From the NCBI GenBank assembly GCA_003427395.1, contig BFEA01000335.1:467332-493370 (forward strand): a stretch of DNA of 26,039 bases, read 5' to 3'. A program made the translations under genes and the position numbers. A model generated the notes under the pieces. The model did no database searches, was not told the DNA's origin, and worked only from the letters and a program-made list of their open reading frames with translations. This document shows, piece by piece, positions 9,406-19,329 of this stretch (its first letter is position 1; every line of letters begins with the position of its first letter). This stretch comes from Chara braunii. Taxonomy: Eukaryota > Streptophyta > Charophyceae > Charales > Characeae.

Positions 9406-11171
9406 GTAGAAACTTAAATTTTTCACACACATTCCTTCCACTTAGTGTGATTAGATCATGAAAAGAAAGCAAAAATTATAGAGGGACGCATGCGTACAAC
9501 AATCAAACCAGAGGGGGATAGTCAAACATGGGTGTAGTGGGTTCGTACAGACAGAAAGAAGTATATATGATGGTTCCCTGCCTCCAGAACTCATCCTAAG
9601 TTCCGACAGGGCTCCCGCAATCGGTGGACCGACTTCCTACAAAGTCTTGTTGCGGTCCTACGGTTTGCAATCCCACATGCCGCCTTCCCTTTAGAGCAGG
9701 ATTAGACTTAGAGTAAGAAAGGCAGAAGAAAGGGTTTTGGACGCTCGAGATACAAGAGAAGGACTGACTCAACTCCCAGGAGAGGGCTTTGCAATCTTCG
9801 TGCGTCCGAGGGCCTCACAATGATGGCAAAAAACAGCAGCAGCTTGGTCCAAACTGAAGTCAAACTGTCGAAGTCAACCCTCTGATGACCTTCTTATTCA
9901 CAACAATAACCCCCTTTGCAAGCTTGACTATTCTTCTGAGTCTCAACGCTTTTCCTAAAAAACAGTTATCGCTACACTGCATCCTTAAGATCAGGAAGGA
10001 GTCCTCAATCTGTCAGTCTCTGCACTAGCACAACGATACGCAGCAGGTACTCAATAGTAGACCAAAGGAAGTGATAAGTCAGCTACACACAGTTTGTCGC
10101 ATGGAGACCGCATTTGAAGCCTTGTTTTTCAACTGCTGCTTATTCACATATGCGAAGACACAGTCCGCAGTCACCGTACTCCAAGGTGAACTGTGAATCC
10201 CGTTTTCACGATAACGACAAACTGGCGAGTCTTTGCAGCAGCAACCCCTCCTTGCCTCCTCTGGGTAAGCTTGGTAGCCGCTCTTCAATCAGCGGGCTAG
10301 GCCACTACGCTGCAACTTCCTCTCAGCGACGGAGCAAAATCGAGCCGTGTATTCCACTCGACCATAGGCAGACACACTGCCAAGCTCCCAAACACCTCAA
10401 CAGTGTACGACTGAAAAGAGAAAGTCACAACGCGACAGTCAGCGATGCACAACGCAGACTGTAGCAAGTGGAGAGGCGTGGGAGCAGCACATGGAACAAG
10501 AGCCCTCCAATGTGCACTTTGAGCCCGGTAGTATTTAAGGGCAACAACATCTCCTCGTCCCTACCTGTTGGACTTAGCAACAACTCCTTGACGACAACCG
10601 TGACCAGTAGCAGCAATATCAGCACCTTCAATCAACAAGTCTAAGTACCATGATGCGGATGAAGCTCTTCCCTGCCTTAGCACTCAATGCCAGGCTATTA
10701 CCACACGATTAGTCCGCCCCAATCACATAGTAGCGGAGCAATCCCCTGATGCCAGCTGCAGCGACCGAAGTACAGGCAGAAGTTACCCTTGTAGGCCATC
10801 GTCGTAACCAGGTACATGCTATCTCCTCCCTCTCTCTGTTTCTCTTCCCCTTCGTCGTCGTTGTCATCTGCGACGGTGGCGCTCCTCGGCACTAACAGTG
10901 TATAAATGAATTTATCGCTCAATTATAGAAATATACACTGCTTTCCATCCATGTGCGCAGAAAAATAAAAAAGGACTATTTCCGTTGTTGGGATGAACAA
11001 AATCGAAATAAATCTTCCGCTAGAACGCGGAGAGGTTCATTGTCATTTTACGATTCCTTCTCCTCTGCGCAGCCCGTATCTCCCGCAGTGCCAAAATTGT
11101 TGCTCAAAACGAAAAGCCAACCACATCATCCAGTTCGCAATACACAAAAACCCCCATCTCACATCTAAGTC

Positions 11172-11201
11172 CGCTCGACTCCGTCAAGGATCAATCGAGC
11201 T
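11172..11201. other. Hairpin in left unit B
   Basis: GCTCGA at 11173-11178 pairs with TCGAGC at 11195-11200. It lies at the place that corresponds to the four hairpin units at 18228-18794 of the right copy. The surrounding pyrimidine-rich text (CACTAACTC, AACTAACCTC) resembles those units, so the left copy seems to keep one or two of them. Confidence 0.5.
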
Positions 11202-11689
11202 ATGAGATTCGCCGTCCCACCCCACGCACTAAATTTTCTCTACTACTTCTATTTCACTAACTCATACGCCAAACTAACCTCATTATTCGCTTTGTCCGTC
11301 TCAAAACTACCACTTCGCATTGCTTCTCTCCCAATTCCGACCAGAAATAGCCAAGATACGCGTTCTCCCACTTCCATCGTCTCCACTTTCACCATTTTCT
11401 TCTTCTTCCTGTTCGTGCCCGTTGTTCTCGTCACTTTTGACGTAGCGCTCCGTCACACATCCAAGTGGTAGGACTAGTCACTAATTCTACCTACCCTGCG
11501 AGGAATTGCGAAGAGCGACTATTACTTGGACGCGTCGATTACTCTTTTGCCACTACACCCGAACCCAACGAACCGCTCGCGCGCCGATGTAGTAGCAGCC
11601 TTCACTTCGGTACCTCCTCAATGTCAGTCGTGCGCTGACCCAGGGATTATAGGGGGTACTGGCCAGCAAAGACTGTCGGGCCAAGGCAG

Positions 11690-11908
11690 CGAAAGTCGAA
11701 ACCCACTATGGGGTAACAACTCACCTGCCGAATTGATCCGCTCAACAGAGTATAATGGTAAGACGCGCGACCCACCCTCGGTCATCACGACGGGTCCAAT
11801 GCAACGACGAATTGGAAGGCGCGGACCCGCTGCAGACCTTGGTGGCAATAACAAATATTCCGGCAAGAACATTTAGAGACTCAAGTGGCGAGAGATCTCA
11901 TATGACCA
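11690..11908 (+). rRNA. Fragment of 28S (large-subunit) rRNA, left copy
   Basis: AACAACTCACCTGCCGAAT at about 11715 and CAGACCTTGGTGGCAATA, then CAAATATTC, at 11834-11860 match two signature stretches of eukaryotic 28S rRNA, in the right order and spacing with the expected variable domain between. The sequence after it (AAGTGGCGAGAG) follows 28S AAGAGG/AAGTGG. Many substitutions occur at normally invariant positions, so this is a non-functional copy. It ends where a minus-strand 28S piece begins. Confidence 0.75.
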
Positions 11909-12015
11909 GCCACTCTCTGCGGCCTCCGCCCCAGTGTCTTTGGGTCCCCGCCCAGGCATAGTTCACCATCTTGCGGGTTTCGGCGGGCATGCTCACACTC
12001 AAACTTTTCCCAGCA
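11909..12015 (-). rRNA. Fragment of 28S rRNA, opposite strand, left copy
   Basis: Read on the minus strand, AAGATGGTGAACTATGCCTG at 11973-11954 is an invariant 28S stretch. It is preceded by GTTTGAGTGTGAGCAT and followed by GGGCGGGG, as in the GAGTGAGAGCAT...GAGCGGGGCGAAGCC context of plant 28S. In intact rRNA this part lies several hundred bases upstream of the plus-strand piece next door, and on the same strand, so the locus has been inverted and joined. Confidence 0.8.
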
Positions 12016-12055
12016 GATCAAGCAAGTAGTCTGCGGCCCGACAGACAGCGCCCTG

Positions 12056-12113
12056 AGGGGCACATGTTAATCTTCTCTGTATCGTTCCAATTTTAATAGA
12101 TGTCCCGAAGGAC
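12056..12113 (-). ncRNA. U6: U6 snRNA, 5' half only
   Basis: From 12113 leftwards the minus strand reads the cap-proximal hairpin GTCCTTCGGGAC, then TAAAATTGGAACGATACAGA and GAAGATTAACATG, which is U6 including the ACAGAGA box. Homology stops at GCCCCT, just where the internal stem-loop should continue with GCGCAAGG. Two or more substitutions (ACATG for GCATG) mark it as a pseudogene. U6 pairs with U4 and U2 and with the 5' splice site in the spliceosome; this half could not. It sits between two partial copies of one 28S stretch (11988-12019 and 12147-12185), which suggests an insertion that duplicated its flank. Confidence 0.88.
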
Positions 12114-12139
12114 TTAGGCGCGGCAAGCCCACTCAGTAC

Positions 12140-12200
12140 TACCGCGGGTATGCTCTCACACAGACCCCTCACAGCATATCGTGGTGGGTGACCGACGGAC
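12140..12200 (-). rRNA. Second partial copy of the 28S GAGCAT stretch
   Basis: The plus-strand text GTATGCTCTCACACAGACCCCTCACAGCA (split by substitutions) resembles 11988-12019 and the single equivalent at about 19411-19450 of the right unit. In the right unit there is only one copy and no U6. The duplication therefore goes with the U6 insertion. 12200-12405 continues as diverged unit B sequence with no gene. Confidence 0.5.
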
Positions 12201-12556
12201 TTTGCACTTGCCACTCAGGTTTCTTCTTGCTCGTGGGTCCGGTTCATGATTCCCGACGGGTGAAAATAGAGGAGCTTTGTCAATATCCTTAGCACGCAGG
12301 GGTCCGAACGATCTGTCAACACAAAGGATGCGCCTTTTCAAAGCCCTCGACCACCGGGACGACCTCTAGGCCCAGCGTGGCGTCTAAGTCAAAGAACGTT
12401 GGAGCAAAATAATAATAATATGACAATACTAAAAATATTTAGAAAACCAAGGGGGATGGCCCTCGTCGGACCCTCAACCCCTTGATCTCCTTCATACCGC
12501 CCCGTTGTTCCTCACAAGCGGGTAACGAGTGGTTGAAAATTCAGGAATGAAAATTC

Positions 12557-12870
12557 TGAAGTGAGAGTTTTGGGCAGTCTGAAAATCCTAAATGGTCCAG
12601 AAGTGGTGAAAGATCCGAAGACCCTGAAAACCACCTGTTTAGGCAGGCTGCATCCTGAAGTGCTGAAGTGAGAGTTTTGGGCAGTCTGAAAATCCTGAGT
12701 GGTCCTGAAGTGGTGAGAAGTCCGAAGACCCTGAAAACCATCTATTTAGGCAGGTAGTATCCTGAAGTGGTAAAGGGTAACCTGAAGTGGTGAAAGATCC
12801 GAAAACCCTGAAAACCACTTGTTTAGGTAGGTTGCATCATGAAGTGGTGAAGAGTGTCCTGAAGTGGTGA
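12557..12870. repeat. Tandem repeat, period about 107 bp
   Basis: Units start with TGAAGTGAGAGTTTTGGGCA at 12557 and 12664, and a shortened third begins near 12772. Shared inner words are GTCTGAAAATCCT, CGAAGACCCTGAAAACCA and TTTAGGCAGG. Inside each unit, CCTGAAGTGGTGA is itself repeated. No coding sense is seen. 12880-13200 following it is AT-rich and holds nothing I can support. Confidence 0.85.
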
Positions 12871-13199
12871 TGAGAAATATGACTGTTGTTAACCTTCTCT
12901 CTTGTTCTTGCGTCGTCGCTTACTAGTTTCGATCCCTAAATCTCCCAAATGAAAGTCCAATACTATAACCAATAATGCTAGGCCTAAGTCCAGGTCTAGT
13001 TTTGACGAACACCTAAATAAACAGATATTGCGCAACGCGTAGATTTTCCAAAACGTTTTCAGAGTCACATTGTTGTTGATGCCGTTCTCCACACGTAAGC
13101 ACAAATCACAGGCAAGAGCACCAATCAGGAGGAATAATTTTTTTAATCTTAATTTAATCATAAATAAAAATCTGGTCGGCGCCGATTTTTACAATTATC

Positions 13200-13920
13200 A
13201 AAATTAAAACATATCACGTTGTTAAGCGCATCGGTCCCACACCGCGCAGGGTGGGACCCTCTCAACCTCGTCACCGCCGCTCCGGCCGAGTGCGCCAGCC
13301 ATACCTCTCGTGAGCCCCTACGACAGGATAGGGCAAACACGAGGCACGACTTACCTCCACCTTACGGGAGTTGTCACCTCCTTTCGGTGAGCGTATCCCC
13401 GTCGAGCTACCAGTCCACAGTACGAAAGCTAATCAGTTGCAATCGCAGAGGTGGATCAGCCGAGGGTGTTTTTCTTTCGCTGTAACATAGGGGGTGTGCG
13501 CAGTTTTGTGCCTCTATCGGACCCGCACGCGAACCGACGCACTGGGGGCTGAGGTCCCAAGCGCAACTCGACGTCGGTCAACTAAGACATATCCCACTCA
13601 CCACGCGTACACCTCAACACACACACGCACACACGAAAGAACACAAAACAAACAACACAACAATGCTTGTAGTCCATTTTTAGTCGTCCCATAACCTTTC
13701 GGCGTGGAAATCGGATAAGCGACATGCGCGAGACTTAGTATAAAAACTGCGCGGTTGCAGAGTCTTCGCATATCGACGAGCAATGTATGCTTACGCAAGC
13801 AGTCACAATGATGACGTACTATATAGTACCCATAATCATGAAGTCCTTACTAATCTCGAGGGTCGCATTTGACAGTCAAGTGTTGGCTGACACGCGCCTT
13901 GAAGGGTTAATCTCTCGATG
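13200..13920. other. GC-richer unique stretch with one strong hairpin, no gene
   Basis: GGTCCCAC at 13233-13240 pairs perfectly with GTGGGACC at 13251-13258 across a 10-base loop. The rest contains short frames in all directions without recognisable products, and a CA-rich stretch at about 13615-13660. Nothing else is supported. Confidence 0.45.
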
Positions 13921-14112
13921 TTAGACAACTGCCAAGTGCGGTTGAGAACCACACCCTCTTCTGCACCCTGTGGAGAGTGGGTGGTACACAGGTTCAGACC
14001 TGTGGTGACAATCGTCTCTTATTGCCTTGGAGACCAGCTCTGTCATCCAGGGCCTGGAGAGCAGTCAAAGGGTTTCTCTTTGACAGCTGCCACGGACTCC
14101 AACGTCCAACTA
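13920..14112. ncRNA. Candidate structured RNA, unrecognised
   Basis: Four stems lie in about 190 bases: ACCAC at 13948-13952 with GTGGT at 13981-13985; CACAGGT at 13987-13993 with ACCTGTG at 13998-14004 (4-base loop); GCTCT at 14037 closing on AGAGC ending at 14062; and GTCAAAG at 14064-14070 with CTTTGAC at 14078-14084. GC content drops sharply at 14112. It is not any spliceosomal RNA, 5S, SRP or RNase P that I recognise. Strand is unknown because the stems read the same both ways. Confidence 0.35.
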
Positions 14113-14960
14113 TAAAAATTAACAAGCAAAATTAGTCAGAAAAAATATCACAATACTCATATATCAAATCAGAGCTCGAGGTAAAGTAAAGAAAGGAAGA
14201 CATAAACCCATCAGATATACAGATCGTACGACACATGGTTGTCATTCTCACTGCTTCCAAAGAAAGACTCGTACACAGGCTCCAAGAGTCTAACTTGTAT
14301 AAAACACAGACACATACGAACGTCACATTGTCATACACCAATGTGCTCAACTTTACTGTTTCCTCTAACCCACACCAGACCTCACACACTCAAGCCCCAG
14401 TCATAGTCCAATTTTTTCATAAATCTCATAACTTCTTTATAATGACCATGAAAAGAAGTTCGGTTAAAAACCTCATAGAAACATATGAAATCTCAGGGAT
14501 AAGGCATCAAGTTGAGGTACAGATATAAGCAAAGTTGTGTCGTGAGCCAGCAAGCCGACGATCAACCAACCAACCTGTTATTAATGATAACAGAAGATCC
14601 TCGCGGGATCAAATTGAATCTAGTCCAAATCCTGAATCGAATGTCCAAAGAAGCCCTGTATCATAAGACCGGTCAATGCCCATGTTAAATCATCAGTGTA
14701 TGGGGAATGAATCTTCATAGCACATTTTCATTCATGGATCTCCTGCAAACTCAGTTTAAGCCTACTTCTAAATAAGTGTCCAAAGCAAGGTAGACTTATA
14801 ACAGAATCTCCCCCTCACATGATGTATTGTCAAAATGATCACCTGTCAAAATATAACCTACCTCTTCTAAACTAAGAAAACTTCGGCAACGCTTCCCGTG
14901 AGAAAAGTGTCTTTTCATAATTTATAATAGCACAAATATGAAAAACTGAAATAATCATAA
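14113..14960. other. AT-rich spacer, no supported gene
   Basis: This holds short frames on both strands (the longest 85 to 97 residues, overlapping each other antisense at 14132-14528) without recognisable motifs. From 14880 the sequence begins to resemble arm A in base composition (long A-runs), but convincing alignment with the inverted arm starts only near 14960. Confidence 0.4.
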
Positions 14961-16015
14961 ACTTTTCAAAGTCAAGTTTTGTCTAACTCATTGAATTAGT
15001 AAAACTTTGGGCAGTACTTCTTTTAGAAAATGAGACTTTCTAGATTTTTACTAACTCATATATAAAACTTAGATAAATTTAACTTTGAAAAGTCAAAATT
15101 TAACTTATTTCTTGGATTTGCAAAAAATTCGGCAGTGCTTCCCATAGAGAAAGTAGCTTCTATACAACGCCAAGTATAACAAATGATCTAAAAAATGTGA
15201 AAATTAACCTAAGAAAAATAAAGTTAACTAAAAAAATGCGAAAGTTGAACTACGCCAAGTATAACAAATGATCTAAAAAAATGCGAAAATAAACCCAAGT
15301 AAAATAAAATTAACTAAAAAAATGCAAAAATTGAACTAACTCTTATTGCTCTAGCACGTGGTGAGTCTCTAAAGCAACTACCCGTCAAACTGAACCCCAC
15401 ACTAAGTAGTGATCTCACTCAGCCACATGCAAGGCCAAACCACAAAGGTAAGTACTCTCACCAACCCCAAGTCAAATCCTCATAAATAGTTCATGAAACT
15501 TTTCGATGATTTAACCTTTATACAAAACTTACATATGGCATAGTGTTCGACAATTCAACTTAGAAACAATGTGTAACATGCCTTAGGATATACACGAACA
15601 TGTTGCAAAACTACTTTTCTCTCTTTGGGCATATAACTAGACCATTCAACTTAGAAACAATGTCTAGTCGCCCTGAACTGTTTAATAACCAAAGTTTAAT
15701 AATTTTTGACTTTGTTCTAAAAAAGAAATGAAAATATGGGTAGGGGACTGAACCATTCAAGTTAGAAACAATGCTCAGTTTGCCCAAATTACGTCCAATT
15801 ATATTATGTAGTTTTCCTTCTCTTCTTAGTGATATGGCTTAGCGTTTGACCATTCAGCTTAGAAACAATGCCTAACTGTCAGTTCACATGCAAATATAAG
15901 AAAAATTATTTCCTATTATACTCAGTTTATACTTATGTGCGTGGTTTTCAAGCTAAATCATTCAGCTGAGAAACAATGCTTAGCCTTAGATAAAAAATTC
16001 TCCCTCGAAAATAAA
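14960..16015 (+). repeat. Arm A, direct copy
   Basis: The reverse complement aligns with 7870-8860. Unlike the left arm it runs straight into unit B, so A followed by B is probably the original order, and the left A is the rearranged one. Differences include an 84-bp tandem duplication at 15169-15336 present only here. The arm contains five of the seven right-hand hairpin motifs and no open frame. Confidence 0.85.
15169..15336. repeat. 84-bp tandem duplication within arm A
   Basis: CGCCAAGTATAACAAATGAT starts at 15169 and again at 15253; both units end in ATTGAACTA/GTTGAACTA. The inverted left arm has one unit (about 8553-8636), so the duplication is later than the split of the arms. Confidence 0.8.
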
Positions 16016-16155
16016 AGAAGTGATTAAACCCTTCAGTTAGGCAAACCCTCAGAAATAAACACAGCAACCAGGCCATTCAACTTAAAAACAATGTCTGGTC
16101 CTTAAAAAAACAACCAAATAAACATAGCTTTGAACGATTCAGCTTAGAAACAATG
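15537..16155 (+). repeat. Hairpin-motif array, right cluster (seven copies)
   Basis: The cores are at 15552-15571, 15643-15662, 15754-15773, 15851-15870, 15959-15978, 16074-16093 and 16136-16155. Pairing flanks are GGCAT/ATGCC (15537/15578), ACTAGAC/GTCTAGT (15636/15662, perfect), ACTGA/TCAGT (15747/15775), GCTAA/TTAGC (15952/15980) and ACCAG/CTGGT (16067/16095). The fourth and seventh copies have weak or no stems. Spacing is about 62 to 115 bp. Loop sequence is conserved while stem sequence is not. Confidence 0.8.
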
Positions 16156-16504
16156 CCCAGTCTTTTATTGACCCGGTGAAATGCACGCAAACTGCCTTCC
16201 GGCCGCCTTCCCCTAGTTCATCCCTTAGTCTGCTTTTAGTCAAAATAAAGAAGAAACTTAAACTTCACTCTCACACATTTTTTTCATTCAGTCTGATTGA
16301 ATCCTGAAAAAAAAAACAAAAAGTCATAGGGGAATATATGCATGCAACGGTCAAAACTAGAGGGAGGTAGTCAACATGGGTATAGTGGGGTCATACAGAT
16401 AGAAAGAGGTATACCTGATTGTTCCCTGCCTCCAGAACTCCTCCTGAGTTCCGTCAGAGCTCCTGCAATCGTTGGGCGGACTCCCCACAGAGTTTTCCTG
16501 CGGT

Positions 16505-16525
16505 CCACGGGTTGCAATCCCGCCT
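16505..16525 (+). other. T-arm-like hairpin in unit B
   Basis: CGGG, a 7-base loop TTGCAAT, then CCCG resembles a tRNA T-arm (GGGTTCGAATCCC) with the central CG swapped. The left copy at about 9661-9673 keeps GGTTTGCAATCCC but not the full stem. A pol III box B is possible, but no box A or tRNA fold was found. Confidence 0.2.
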
Positions 16526-16899
16526 GCTGCCTTCCTCTCAGAACCAAAAGACTAGACTTTGAGTAAGAAGGGCAACGAGAGAAGCATTAAGACTCTCAGA
16601 TCCAATGAGGGGTGCACTCAGACTCGCGCGAGAGGGCCTTGATACCTTGACGCGGCTGAGGGCTCCGCAATGGTGGCAAAAAATCACAACAGAATGGCCA
16701 ACCCAAAGTCAAAGCATGGAGGAACCACTCCTGACGCACCTCGAAATCGTAGCAATGACCTCCTCTTCGGTAATCGTAGTCATTGCATGACGCCCTTGAC
16801 TCCAAGTGCAATGGCCATCGGTAAGTCCCCAGGCTCACGGCCCGCCTTCGACTACTCTATTCAGTTGGCCGACCAACGCATTAGGCAGCAACAACTCTC

Positions 16900-17345
16900 C
16901 AAGCCCCGACTCTCCCTTGGAAAACGGGCGAACGATTTTGGAAACCTTGGAAATGCTTTTTCCGGGACCCCATCGCAGAGGCTTGGAAAACCCTTTGGAA
17001 ATCCGTTGAGCCAATCGTTGTCTGTTTCCGTTGGCACTCGTTTGTTTTGTTCTTTTTTCGGGTTTTTTTTTTTTTTTTTTTTTGCACTCTTCATCGCTAT
17101 GGGCTGCTGTCTCCCCTGAGACTTTTCCAGGAACGACATGTTTCGGCGTCAATGTCTCAGGCAACGGTTTTCCAGCTTGGAAACCATGTGAAAACATGAA
17201 ATCTCGGTTTTCCAGGCCACAAAATTCGGGTTGTGGGGTCCCAGAAAACCATTCTTGGAAAAAAAAAACCGGCCTTCCAAGGACTCCGCGGAGGGCTGTG
17301 GGGTTTGGGAAAAATTCTGCGGCCAAGTTTTTTTTTTCCGGAAAC
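16900..17345. repeat. TTGGAAA-rich low-complexity region with T21 run
   Basis: Repeated TTGGAAA/TTTTCCAGG words in both orientations, an uninterrupted T21 at 17063-17083 and further A/T runs of 9-10. The words resemble the CTGAAAA text of the 107-bp tandem at 12557. Long frames crossing this region come from its composition. Confidence 0.6.
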
Positions 17346-18049
17346 GTGTGGGGTCCTAGCCTAAGTCTTCAACTCGCAGCTCTATCCACATCTCCTCTGT
17401 TCAACAGGCCATGTAGCCCATCAGTCTGTAGTAATCTTCAACTCCACGGTCGGGTACACTCACGTACCAACAGCCAAAAGTTGAATGGCGCCTTCGACAA
17501 CAGGCGGGCCAACGCCCTCACGGTCGGACTTACGCCACTCTTAACAACAGGGTGGTTGTGCGGCAGTTTGTAGGCCGGCCTGTGAGTTCTCGTTCGCAGC
17601 TTGCCCTTCATAGTCTTCAACTGATATGGTGAGCAGCGTGCTGGCCAAACAGGCAGGTCTCCCTCCTTTTTTACCTGTCTTCCACCGCTCAACGAGGTGA
17701 GCTGCGCAGCTGCTAGCGAGAAAGCCTGTTATTCCACGATCCCTTTTTCGACTACCTCAGTTGGTAGGATAGGCGGTACATCGACATACAGACGGGTCTC
17801 CAACTGTTCAGCATGGCCTCACGCTACGCACACCTTCAGGGCGGGCAAGCCTGAATGAACCTTTTCTTAAAAAACGGGCACTTTCACGTATTTTTGCGAA
17901 ATCGGCCTCCCCTTTCGCACGCACCTTCACCAGTCCATACCGATGAGTCTGTCCACTAATAACAAGAATCCTCAGTGATTCCCCACTACCATTCCTTTTC
18001 GGACAGCACTCCCAGGGTGCCCCTACATTCTATAAAGAGGAAAAACAGA

Positions 18050-18830
18050 TGAACCTTCCGCTGAAACACGGGAAGGTACATCGTTTATTCCTCCGTCTCG
18101 TTCCTGTTCGGATCTCCCACGCACGCAGCTCCTAACGCCCTTACCACTGAAACCACCAACTAGCGTCCGAATCTGCCGCTACCATTCACTTCACCTTACT
18201 CCGAGACCCCGAAATTTCATCCTCTTTCACTCGATTTCATCGAGAAACGAGTGAGACCTTCGTTTCACAACCCCGCCATCTCCATCATTTTCGTTACTCC
18301 ACGTGGTGCTTTCCCTACTAAGCCTCTCTTCTACTAACTCCCTATTCAAACTAACATTACATTCGGGTTCGCCTCACCCAAAAATGCTTATCTAGCATCT
18401 TCTTATACTCAACCCCGTCAGGGATTGAGTGAGATAAGTGTTTTTTATTCTACTCCTTTCTCTTCTCCGCCATAGCTCGACGCACTTTTTTTTTTTTTTC
18501 CTATCTTCTACCCCACTAACTCTCATACTAATCTAACAGTATATTCGCGATTGCCTGCCCTGAAAACCCCAGAAAAGGATCTTCACTCGCCCGTTTTCAA
18601 TAAGGAACGGACGAGTTAGGCGATTCTTGCTTCCACCATAGCCATCTTCGCGATTCCTCCGCGCACACATTTTTCTATCTAACTTTCACCTCACTAACCT
18701 AGAGCTAAGACCAATGCTACCAACCGACTTCCCTTCCTAAAAAACCCTTGTTTCGCATCTCTCTGCGCCTGATTCTGTTAAGAATCAACTGCGCTGTCGA
18801 TTTTCTCCTTCTTCATACCCCTCGTCTGCC
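18050..18830. repeat. Four tandem units of about 179 bp, each with a hairpin
   Basis: Pyrimidine-rich units share CTACTAACTC-like and TTCGC words. Each carries a hairpin at the same phase with different sequence: CACTCG/CGAGTG (18228/18248), ACTCAA/TTGAGT with inner CCC/GGG (18407/18425), ACTCG/CGAGT with inner CCGTT/AACGG (18585/18612), TGATTCT/AGAATCA with outer GCGC/GCGC (18770/18781). Hairpin starts are spaced about 179, 178 and 185 bp. 17345-18050 before it has no supported feature. Confidence 0.65.
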
Positions 18831-19059
18831 TTTCGTCATATCCGCCCACGCCACCTCCTCCTTCGCCTGCAACAGGCTGCATGCATCCGACATTGCTTGA
18901 CGTCTAGGGTCACCCTGTCCCTGTTGTCTTTTCTTCACTGCCTTCACATTCCTCTCCTGCGCTAAACGCTGCCTCCCGTCTGCACTAAACCACACACTAG
19001 CCCGTACCTGTCCGAGCATCGATCATTCACACGCAGCAGACCGATGATCACGAAGCAGA

Positions 19060-19290
19060 ATCCTGCTAAGGAGTGTGTAGAACTCCCCTGTCGAACTGAT
19101 CCGCAACAGCGGATGGCACTTAGGCACGCGACCTATGCTTGGTCTCAGTGATGATCCCGACACCGCATCGAGGAGGAGAGCGCAGGGCCTGCGGCGAGGC
19201 TTGTAGTGTGAGCGGTGAGACGGGTCCCGACGCAAACCTTGATGGTAGTAGCAAATATTCAAATGAGAACTTTAGGCCTGAAGGGGGGGC
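19060..19290 (+). rRNA. Fragment of 28S rRNA, right copy
   Basis: AAGGAGTGTGTAGAACTC at about 19068 and GATGGTAGTAGCAAATATTC with AAATGAGAACTTT at 19241-19274 are 28S signatures. GCGACCTATGC and GAGGAGGAGAGCGC between them follow the plant 28S variable region order. It is closer to intact 28S than the left copy. Confidence 0.82.
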
Positions 19291-19329
19291 GGGTCCTATC
19301 CGACCCTGCCGCTGGGCCAACCTGCCGCA

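Larger units (their letters stand above)
9190..12450 (+). repeat. Unit B, left direct copy
   Basis: This aligns in the same orientation with 16040-19805. Good anchors are the start (GGCAAACCCTC-like, 9196/16044), AATAAA at 9400/16244, CCCTGCCTCCAGAACTC at 9578/16424, the TTCCGCT...CGCGG block at about 11010/18055, the paired 28S fragments, and an (AAT)-rich tail at 12408-12442. The middle (9850-10960) is much diverged from its partner and holds only short frames I do not support. It may be the non-coding body of a retroposon-like element, because it ends in an A-rich tail. Flanking target duplications were not identified. Confidence 0.7.

Noticed and set aside
16835-17573. Frames of 149-180 codons across 16670-17573 on both strands
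   Set aside because: They cross a T21 run and TTGGAAA low-complexity text, and are Phe/Lys homopolymer-rich in opposite frames.
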